NCBI GenBank assembly: GCA_019400425.1
Contig: JAFREE010000092.1
Location: forward strand, 1 to 64,000
Length of the DNA stretch: 64,000 nt
Direction: 5' to 3'
DNA from: Hymenochaete sp. R1
Lineage: Eukaryota; Basidiomycota; Agaricomycetes; Hymenochaetales; Hymenochaetaceae
Shown here: positions 48,146 to 57,570 of the stretch, piece by piece
How positions within the stretch are numbered: position 1 is the stretch's first letter
Layout: each line of letters begins with the position of its first letter
Made by a program: the position numbers and the translations under genes
The notes under the pieces: model-generated
The model's database searches: none
Told to the model about the DNA's origin: nothing
Seen by the model: only the letters and a program-made list of their open reading frames with translations

Positions 48146-48594
48146 AAAGTGTTTTATTATGAATGTCCCAAGACCTAACTCGGGGCTGTTGAACGCCATT
48201 GATTATCCCGGTTCACTTGTATGCATCTTCTCTTGTACTTTCTTGTGTAAAATAAACATAGGTTTCAATGTATGATATGGAGATTTCCGAAACCCGAATT
48301 CAATTTGACACCCATTGAACGGTCCACTGTATCTACTTTCATATTTTCAGTGTCACTGCGACTCGAGGTGATATAATTAGCAAGCATCGCAATAGGTGTT
48401 TTTTTTCTTAATAAAATAAGAGGACAGTACGAAGAAAAACACGGACACTCTGATATATGAACTTTCCACTGATGTCTAGCAACTAGTAGATGAAGTGAGT
48501 AAAACGTCTGCATTAAATTTATGTATGTATTATGGTGGTCTTGGATGATACCCCAGGTACGGAAACCATCTTTCAGGCAACTGCGTGTACTCTC
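48146..48594. other. Intergenic between convergent genes
   Basis: This 449-bp AT-rich stretch lies between the stops of acyltransferase C (+) and the first ene-reductase (-). No gene seen. Confidence 0.5.
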
Positions 48595-49951
48595 TTAGTT
48601 AGCCAAAGTCGTTCCGGCGGTACTACTTGCTTTGTATCGCTTTTCTATATCGGGATCAGCGAACGCGTAGTCGATATAGCCTACCGGTGTCTTCGGATCG
48701 TAGAACGTCTTTCGATCATAGGGCTCGAGAGGAATCTGCTTCTCGAGCCGTGAAGGAAGGTCAGGCTAAGCAAGACAATTGAGTATTTCGAACTTTTGCG
48801 CGACATGATATTCTGCTCACATTAGGAATAAATGCCCTCCCGAACGCGATGAGGTCGCCCTTCTCATCCGCATCTCGAAGTGCGTCTTGCAAATTATATC
48901 CACCTGCGCTCAGGTACACGGACCCGTTCGCCTCACTATCCGGACTCTTCCATATCGAGCGCAAGAAATCATTTGACTCAAATTCGAAAGCTTTTCTGTC
49001 GAAACCACCTGATACCCTCGGTTCCACGACGTGGAGGTACGCGAGTCGGGGGTACGCTTCTCGAAGTTGGCTCACTAAGAAGGCGAACTGAGGGAAAGGA
49101 TGCTTCATATGCATTCCTTCATGAAGTCTATCAAAAGCCATGATGTGTACAACAGAGGGATCACCAACCTTTAAAGTCATTGAAAGGACTTAAGCGAATC
49201 GAAGTCCGTTCTTCACCTACAGCTTCCACTACTTCCTGCATTATCTCTAGAGCAAAACGGCTTCTGTTTGCGATGGATCCTCCCCATATATCCGTCCGAT
49301 GATTTGACGTATCTTGAAGGAACTGATCTATCAAATATCCATGCGCTCCGTGCACCTCGACTCCATCGAAGCCCGCTAGACGGACGGCGTTCTGGGCAGC
49401 CGTTTTGAAGTCTTGAATTGTCCGTAAGATGTCGTCGTGAGAAAGGACGTGTATAGGTGCATCGGGTCGCTCTGGTGGAGGTATATCTGAAGGCGCGACG
49501 ACTTTATAAGGCCCTCCAGGGTTTCTCCTAGGATCAACTTGCGAGAGAACAGAAGGGTCACTAAATCTTCCTGGGTGCCGAAGCTGAAGGAAAATGTAGG
49601 ATCCTTGAGCATGTACGGCATCCGTCACCTAGCACAGATGACTTTAAATGCGCAGAAAAAATATGTCTCAATTCCATTACGCACTTTCTTCCATCCTTTA
49701 CACTGTTCCTCGGTCCATACGCCTGGCACGTAGTTGTAACCATTCGCTTCGGCTGAGATACAGGTCGATTCTGCGATAAGCAGTGTTCCAGGTCTGCTCG
49801 CTCGTTGCGCGTAGTATTCAGCCATCATATTTGTCGGCACATGACTATCTGCACAACGGTAACGAGTCAACGGCGCATGAACGACTCGATGAGAGAGTTG
49901 ACAATTTCCAACCCGCACGGGCTGGAAGAGCTTTTCGTTCTTGAGAGGCAT
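48595..49951 (-). CDS. Old Yellow Enzyme family ene-reductase, copy 1
   Basis: FMN-dependent NADPH dehydrogenase that reduces activated C=C bonds (enones and similar). Four exons (49951-49685, 49628-49169, 49116-48821, 48765-48595) give 397 aa, the normal size of OYE proteins. Key features: N-terminal KLFQPVRVGNCQLSHRVVHAP (FMN phosphate/flavin strand 1), MAEYYAQRASRPGTLLI, QLRHPGR, FDGVEVHGAHGYLIDQFLQD with the family His-x2-Asn/His pair here reading HGAH, IWGGSIANRSRF, LHVVEPRVSG and GDLIAFGRAFIPNPDLPSRL. The start MPLKNEKLF is chosen by alignment with copy 2; an upstream in-frame ATG would add an unlikely hydrophobic leader. Probably cytosolic. It lies beside the acyltransferase/methyltransferase group. 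Confidence 0.92.
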
Positions 49952-52309
49952 TCTAAAGCAAGACGTAAAGCACGATTTAATAGTGATACAGTACATGAAA
50001 GGGCTTACAGAAGACGTTGCTGCACTAAAGTAATGCTCTGAGAAATTGGGGGGTTTCGGATCATAAGCTACCAATGCATATACAACCACTATTTGAATCC
50101 ATTGCCTGTCATCAAAGAAAGCTTGAACGTGAAGTGACTGTTGGAAAAAACTGTGTTTGTTTCTTTAGGTGGCCTCATCTGTTTATCCGGAGCAAGGCTT
50201 TAGTTCATTCTTTCGAAAATGGTAGCATCGCTTTCTTTGATTAAACCGGCAAACGTTCCCTCGCGTTTCAACTTTTGGCGTCTGCATTGTCCGCTATCAT
50301 TGGGTATCATGCTACCGCGGCATTGAACGATCTCGGAATCAAGATAAAAGAGCTTGTCTTGACATCCTGAGCATTTTCTTCGTTATAAGTATTGTAACTC
50401 TTACGGTTGGCAGAAGAAACGATCATCGATTTTTTTGTTTCATATACCCGCCGAATGATCAGTGGTCCACAGGCAGAACATTCGCTATTTATTGAATGTA
50501 CACAGCATCCTATCATCCGCTATGATAATGGTGAATCAGATTGGAAAACGCCAAGATGAATCTGCAAGTTTTTCTACGTACCTTCTACCTTCCCTAGGAG
50601 TGTTCTACGTTCTACGTTCCACGAGAATAGCCATAGCCGCGTAAGCTTTGAATGGGATGAAAGTTGCCTCCGTGAGAAGGCTAATAATTGTGCGTTGTGC
50701 TGGCAGAACTGAAAGGACCCAATGAGATTATCGGCCATTTCCAGTTGGAACTCTTCCAAAAAGCTTATCATTCCCGTGAGACATTCTTGGACCGTCCTGC
50801 GACTACTGCGACGCAGTGCTTGGAACGATCACAGTCTCAGAACCAAAAGATGAGCCAAGTGAATGATGAGTGTCGGTAGAATCCATTGGGGATCTTCTTG
50901 TCGTAGCACGTTGGTAGTTCGATGAAATAGTCATTCCCATTAAAAGTCGGTGATAGACGCGTTAATGCTCTCCACAGGCTGTAAGATCTTCTTCCAGCAA
51001 CTCTTCTGCTTGCTTCCGAGATAATCGGCGTTCCACTTAGCTATCTCATCGAGATTTCCATATTCGTGCGAAGATATTCCGGTCATAAGACGACCTGGTA
51101 TTGCGAGTCAGTTCCACTTTTTTTTCTATCCAGTGCAGCTTTCTAGCTTACCGAGTCCTTTGTCCTCGCTTTTACTTAATGCACGATATCGGCCGAAACC
51201 AAAGACTGCGAAGAATCGGGCTGCGCGAATCCTGTCGTTGCGTGCAGTCAACGTTTCTCGAAATATACAGCTTACTCATCAAAAATAGATGTAGTAGCAA
51301 ATATTTAGGAGGTAAAATGACGCTGCTCAATGTTGTTTAGCCATGGACGTTGTGGTGGAAGAGAAGATAGTCTGATCGATCGGTGAATACAGAGAACCTT
51401 GAGCACGTGAGATTGCTTACAAATTTCAATTTGCAGATCCTTGCAGCAGAGGCACATCGTCGGCTCACCAGGCCTTTACTTTTCTTTCTTTTCACCGCAA
51501 CTATTAGCAGCAGTGTGAGACAGTGCACCTTGCCTCGGATTTCAAGCTTTCACCTCGTAATAGGATAGTTAATGGTCTTATGAGTATGAGAACTGTACGG
51601 CGAGATGTTTGGGTCTTTAAGTCGGACCTAATTTCGTTCTTGATATTTGGGTTGCAACTTGCGGACACCCGGACTGCATTTATAACCGAAATGGCATTAC
51701 TTTAAAATAAAAATGCTCTACGTCTACGATGAGTAGCTGGAAGATGCAACAGATACCAGGAAGGCTATAACTGCATGTCTATCCTCTCTGTCCTATTCTA
51801 ATGACGCTTGACCTTCAACCTTAGGCCTTTGGTCAGTCATACTCAATCTGGCCACCCTTTCATGGTACGCTCCGTAGTGTGCCTAAGTTTTAATATCATG
51901 GGAGGTTATGCTACTGCATATCTCATATTTCGGAGACAATCCCGAAGCATTCAGGCTCTCGCGACTCACAAGGCGATCTGGTGATGTCTACTATCGATGG
52001 CATGCTAATTCAAGTTTGGAATCTTTGGATGCGCACTCGACTTTGTCCTTTGCTCGCCTTTATATATAAGTTCGATGAGTGGTTTCGCGTAAGTACCATT
52101 ACGAGTGGGGAGAGTATGACGTAAGGAAAGTTCAAACTTTATATAAATATATTTATGGATTCAGGTCAGTGATTTGTTTCTGAGATTCGTTTATTGCAAG
52201 TGTAGTGTATCATATCTATTATATTCTTTTCTCAGATTTTCCAAAAAGACCAGTATCTTGACTACTGTACAAAGAAAAGGCAGCCCTCTCGATTTTGGCA
52301 CACCTTCGA
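49952..52309. other. Spacer between the two ene-reductase genes
   Basis: This 2.4-kb spacer holds the upstream region of copy 1, a coding-like remnant (annotated separately), AT-rich sequence and the 3' side of copy 2. A TATAAA with a plausible start region for a minus-strand gene lies at about 51680 (minus), upstream of the remnant. Confidence 0.5.
50940..51231 (-). pseudogene. Coding remnant or 3' exons of an unrecognised gene
   Basis: Two pieces, 51231-51153/51152 and 51094-50940, join in phase 1 through a 57-nt GT-AG intron and end at TAA. They read as a well-behaved protein: IRAARFFAVFGFGRYRALS, then KGLGRLMTGISSHEYGNLDE, then IAKWNADYLGSKQKSCWKKI and a short tail. I do not recognise the family. 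Going upstream I can extend the frame about 25 codons, but either the frame closes or a splice leads into a stretch (TTSIFDE) preceded by an in-frame TAA. I find no start or convincing N-terminal exons. It may be a decayed gene left between the duplicated ene-reductases, or a real gene with exons I could not place. Confidence 0.45.
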
Positions 52310-53667
52310 CTATTTAGCCAAATTGTCACCCGCGATGTAACTCGCTTTGTATCGCTTTTCTGTGTCATGATCAGCGAAGGCGTAATCGATATAGCCTACC
52401 GGTGTCTTCGGATCGTAGAACGTCTTTCGATCATACGGTGTGAGCGGGATCCCTTTCTCGAGTCGCGAAGGAAGGTCGGGCTGGGGCAGCCTGTGAGACA
52501 TTCGCCCCTACTTTCTAATATAAGATACACTTACGTTGGGAATATATATCCTTCCAAATGCGATGAGATCACCTTTCTCCTCTGCATCTCTAAGCGCATC
52601 GTGCAGGCTATAACCACCTGCACTCAGGTACACTGATCCATTTGTTTCATTGTCCGGCCCGTTCCAAATCATGCGCAAGAAATCATTTGATTCTCCCTCG
52701 AAAGCTTTTCTGTCGACACCGCCGGAAACTCTCGGTTCTACAACATGTAGGTACGCGAGTCGAGGATACGCCTCCCGAAGTTGGCTGACCAAAAAAGCGA
52801 ACTGAGGTGCCGGGTGTTTCATATGCATTCCTCTCGAGGGGTTAGTGACAGAAAGTCGGAGATTTTGTTTTGCTTCTACATACCTTTAAGGTCATTAAAG
52901 GGACTCAAGCGAATCGAAGCTCTTTCTTCACCGATGACTTTTACCACCTCCTTCATGATTTCTAGTGCGAAACGGCTTCTGTTTGCGATTGCTCCGCCCC
53001 ATATGTCTGTACGTTGATTAGACGTGTCTTGTAAGAACTCATCGATCAGATATCCATGGGCTCCATGTACCTCGACTCCATCGAACCCAGCTGAGTAGAT
53101 AGCGTTGTAGGCAGCCGTTCTGAAGTCTTGGATTGTTCGTAGGATATCATCTTGTGAGAGGACGTGCAGAGCTACATTGGGATTCTCTGGCGGTGCTATG
53201 TCTGACGGTGCCACGACTTGATAAGGACCCCCTGAGTTCCTGATAGGGTCGTTTCGTGAGAGAACGGCCGGATCGCACATTCTCCCCGGGTGCCATAGCT
53301 GAAGGAAAATATAAGATCCTTGGGAGTGAACGGCATCCGTCACCTGATGTCGGATTGTCAGAACGACTCAAATTTGAAGCTCGCGCATTCTTCTACGTAC
53401 TTTCTTCCACCCTTTACACTGATTTTCACTCCAAATCCCCGGGACATTATCATATCCACATGCTTCGGGTGAAACGGGAGTGGCTTCCGCTATGAGCAGC
53501 GTACCGGGTCTACTCCCTCGCTGCGCGTAGTATTCTGCCATGATATCAGTTGGTACATGGTTATCTGCAGCCCGGAATCGTGTGCACGGTGCAAATACGA
53601 CCCGATGCGCGAGTTGACAATTTCCTACTCGAATCGGCTGGAAGAGCTTTGCGTTCTTGTGGGACAT
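52310..53667 (-). CDS. Old Yellow Enzyme family ene-reductase, copy 2
   Basis: Same family and reaction type as copy 1. Four exons (53667-53401, 53343-52884, 52830-52535, 52480-52310) give 397 aa. Exon lengths (267, 460, 296, 171 nt) are identical to copy 1 and proteins match throughout: KLFQPIRVGNCQLAHRVVFAP, MAEYYAQRGSRPGTLLI, QLWHPGRM, FDGVEVHGAHGYLIDEFLQD, IWGGAIANRSRF, LHVVEPRVSGG and GDLIAFGRIYIPN. Introns sit at the same sites but differ in sequence and length. The pair arose by tandem duplication in the same orientation. Visible differences near the active-site face include LRHPGR versus LWHPGR, which may alter substrate preference. No targeting signal is seen. Confidence 0.92.
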
Positions 53668-54381
53668 TGTATGCCAAGATGCGAAGCCTGGTTAAAATGC
53701 GAAACTGCTGATGGAAGGTATAGTGAAAGATGAACTCTATCGAAGAACATCTCTTGATAACTCGAGAGAGCCGCTGAGTAATTGTTGCAATACTAGGAAG
53801 TTAAGAATAGACCCGTTAACAATCTACGTCCGGGTTCACACGAGGTTTTTACACAGAGCCCAAAAAATGCTTCCGTCGGAACGCGTTGGTACTTCCCCCT
53901 GCCCTGAAGTCGGTCGGTTGTAGTCGTAATATTTTCTAGAAACTTGAGACCTTAGTTACCTATGAACATGATCAAGTTGATAAGAATAGTTTCGCTATAA
54001 GGAACTCGGACTCACTGACAGTGAGGTGCTGCCCGTTAACCTGAGTTGAAAACGTTCACGTTCACGCCGCTGACCAATACAGTTCATTGAAGTTATACGA
54101 AGGCCTTAATGAGATTTCGCCAAATTTCTAGTAGAAGTAATGCATTGTCAAGCCCCCAAGGTCATCAAGGTCGGAAGAAAAGGAAGAAAATGAGCGACTA
54201 GTCACCGAATATAGGAAAAAGGAGGCACGTGGAACTGCTTACGAGATTGCGCACATGTTAGCGGCATGACATCCTCGAGTCCGTTTGAGTCTCTTCTGCT
54301 CTTTTTCTTGAGCCACTCACGCACGCAGCTCAGAATATATCGAAGAAGGCTTCATGAGACACAGAGCTACTGAGAGTCGAT
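53668..54381. other. Intergenic between divergent genes; no gene seen
   Basis: Shared upstream region (714 bp) of ene-reductase copy 2 (-) and the NYN-domain gene (+). Confidence 0.5.
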
Positions 54382-56364
54382 ATGGACAGACATTCAGATT
54401 CAACGGGCTTCTCTCCGACTCCATTCAGTCCATTCTCTTCCAACAACTCCATGGGCAGCGAAGGGGGCACCTCCGATGGTGAGTAGGCAATACTTCGTCC
54501 TGTATCCAATTGAACTAACGACGAAGTAGAACCGGCGGATTTGGGCCAGCTCGCCGCCGTGTTTGAAGCTCTTCGCACAGAGTTTGTACCTCGCAATCAA
54601 GCCCCCGTCATACGCGGACCGGACGCCGGAACACCGACCTCGTCGCTGATGGTCTCGCCCTCGGACGGGGAGGATGCTGAGGAGGCCACGAGGACCGTCT
54701 GGTCTGCCTCAGATCCTGCTACATACTCCGAGTCGGATGAGGACCTTGGCAACCCTGTCCCAACACAAGAAGCTCTTGATCAACCATCGTTAGGCTACCT
54801 CGATGATGTGCTTGGGTTTCTTGCGGCTGAACGGGAGAAATTACAGAGGAAGACGGGTCAGAGGAATGGCGTGTCATCTCAATCGCAGGCTTCGACAAGT
54901 GAGAGTGCACGACGACATGTAATTGAGCCTCGACGGAAGCGGCGGCGAAAGAAGACCAAAGTGGGGACAAGCGCGACCGGAAGTGCAAGTATGACCCATG
55001 TTGACATCGACCATGACGCCGATGCCGACGCTGAGGGTGCAATTACCCCTGTTGGTGATATGTTGGATGGATCATCCTCTGGTGAATACTGGGTTCATGG
55101 GAAGTCGATGCCATCCACACCCCCTAGGCCAAATCGGCATCTACGAACTGTAGACGAAAGAGTGAAAGGTAAAGAACCAGTTACAGCGACGACGCCAGGA
55201 TCCTCCTCCAAAGTCACTGTTCAACCAAAGCTGACACATAGCCGGTCGACACCTAGTCTTCGCGTCTCTATACCATCTCCGCCCGATGCGGGAGTACTTC
55301 GACTGCGGACTCTAGCCACGAAATTGCGTATGCTGTTCGTACATGATGCTAAGACCCTTTCTTCTGTGCTGCTGAATGATGGGCCGGAAGACGATGGGAT
55401 CATCGATCCCAGAGGCCGACCTGCGAACGACGAAGACCCATTAGTTCATGTTTTCATTGATCAGCAAGTCTTTTCGTAATGCATCTAGGCAGACGAGCTA
55501 AAACCTTTCCGCAGTTCTAATATCCTTATCGGTTTTCTAAACTACCTTCGTCGTTTTCCAGTCCATACATCCCGCCGCGCCAAAACCCACCTTTCCCACT
55601 CCGCGCTGACCCTTATACTCGAACGCGGTAGGCCCATCTCACGCCGTGTTCTCGCAACTTCCTCGCCTCTTTATCAGCCAATGGAAAGTGCGGAGCGTCT
55701 CGGATATGAAGTTAAAGTGTACGCGCGTGTCCCAGATCTCGGCGATGGTATGGACCGTGACCGCTCTGTTACCCGAGAAACCCTGCGTCACAAGAGGAAT
55801 AGTAGCGGTGCTAATGGGAATATGGGTATAGGGGCAGGATCGGGGAGTGCTGACTCTGATCCTGGACCGGCACAAGCTAGCCCCGCACAATCAAGCATAG
55901 TGAAGCCCGTAAATAATGGGCACTCCTTAGGCCATTCCCGAAGCTCGTCCTTGAATGTCCCGTCTTCTTCGAATCGAGCCGGTGCCGGCGGACGTGGTGG
56001 AAGCAATATCGCTCGAGTAAGATATCGCGAGCAGGGCGTAGACGAATTGTTGCAGTTGAAATTGCATCAAGCTATTGCTGATGCCGACACGCCCCCTCCG
56101 CTGGAGTCGACCATCGTGCTTGCCACTGGTGATGGTAACGTAGGTCAATTCAACGCAGACGGATTCTTAGGGGCAGTGCGCACGGCGTTGCGTAAGGGTT
56201 GGCGCGTGGAACTGTACGCATGGGAGTTTGGGCTAAGTAAAGCCTGGGCGAAAGAGTTTGGCGGGGGAGACGAAACGAGTGAGACGACACCTGGTCCATA
56301 CGGCGACAAGTTCAAAATTGTGGGTCTGGAGAAGTTTGCGCATGATTTGTTGGAAATGCGCTGA
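54382..56364 (+). CDS. NYN-domain (limkain-b1 type) protein, putative RNase
   Basis: Three exons (54382-54478, 54530-55475, 55515-56364) give 630 aa; phases 1 and 2 fit. Residues 1-300 are disordered and Ser/Thr/Asp-rich, with a basic patch RRKRRRKKTK near 145 that could be a nuclear localisation signal. A PIN-like NYN domain is split in two: VHVFIDQQVFSSNILIGFLN begins near 340 and is followed by LILERGRPISRRVLATS and LGYEVKVYARVP. Then comes a Gly/Ser/Asn-rich insertion of about 100 residues, followed by GVDELLQLKLHQAIADAD, STIVLATGDGNVGQFNADGF and LRKGWRVELYAWEFGLS. NYN domains are metal-dependent nuclease folds; the Asp in FID, the Asp in VDELL and the GDGN loop correspond to expected acidic positions. 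The exon 2 donor (GTAATG) is weaker than average but is the only one restoring phase into SNILIGF. RNA cleavage is inferred, not shown. Confidence 0.82.
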
Positions 56365-57570
56365 TGAATAACTCTCGCTTGGTTTCATACGTTTTCTTTC
56401 TCTTTCTTCTCTCGCGCTTGTACTCTCATTTCATTTCGAGGGAGTGGAATAGCATGCATTCATCAATATATCTCGTCTCGCACTACTAGAAATTACTTGT
56501 ATTTGTTACTTACCTGCCCCTTTCGTCGCTGATACGCCTGATGTAAGATTAGACGCCCCGTCTCTACCAGAACCGCCCCCTTCTCCGAATGCCTTTGTCT
56601 ATCGCTATCGTAGTCCTCTCGCAAATGTTCCCTTATGGAGATTTCAAGTTACGTTTCTTCCTTATGTTCTGGTAGTCGTATGCTGTGTTCATGTACATGC
56701 CGGAATGACTCTGGTGTGTATTCAATGAATTTTGCACCCTGTGTGGTAACCTGTTCTCTTTCCCTTTTTAATGCCCCTTTAACTCTACCTCACGAGCATT
56801 TCCAATTCGCATAGTTTAAAATCAATCATTTGTGGTTCCTCACTGAGATGCCGAAACCCTGTCAGCCACCCCAATGAAAGCCGTCGAATTGCGGAGGTAC
56901 CTAACTCCGAAACAAACCAGGACTTTGGCAACGAAATTGTGGGCCTTGTGAGGCGAAGCAAAAAAAGGAGGCGACGGAACTTAATCTCGAAGCTGGGACG
57001 GTGATACACGAATGGCGTGACGTAGGTTCAAGTTTCCAGGCCACAAAACCCGAGAAGACCTCCCCTTTCCCTAACTTCTGATTACAAGAAGGCTGGTTCT
57101 TCTGAAGATTCTGAAATTTTAGAGTACGCCGGTGGACTGGCATGCGCTTGATCAACCGGGAAATTGTGAAGACGGATGTTTCTAAAGTGGCGTTTGTCAG
57201 TGCATATTCTTTTTCGAATTCGACAGTTCGATACACTACGATTATCAAAGCGACAATTGATTTGCAATTTGGAAAGCGGTATATCGATACAAGTGAATGA
57301 AGCTACGGCGTAGTTTGGTTATTGAAAAAAGAAAAGAAAAACAGTAAGCACGTATAGGACACACGAGGTATTGAGAAAGAAAGTCTAGGTTTTTGGTAAT
57401 CATACAAGTTCGAGGAACAGGTGAGAAACATGAGCGGAGAAGTTCCGGAGCCATGGTACACTTAATAGGGCTTCTCGTCTGCGAGGGCGAAAGCCAAAAA
57501 GGTATACAGGTTATTTTTAGGATATTGAATGCCATAAGACTTTCGTGAACGTCCATTTTCCATGCACGCA
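56365..57570. other. Intergenic between convergent genes, 1.2 kb; no gene seen
   Basis: Between the ends of the NYN gene (+) and the Zn2Cys6 gene (-). Frames of 60-115 codons show no recognisable features. It contains the T/C-rich 3' side of the NYN gene. Confidence 0.45.
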
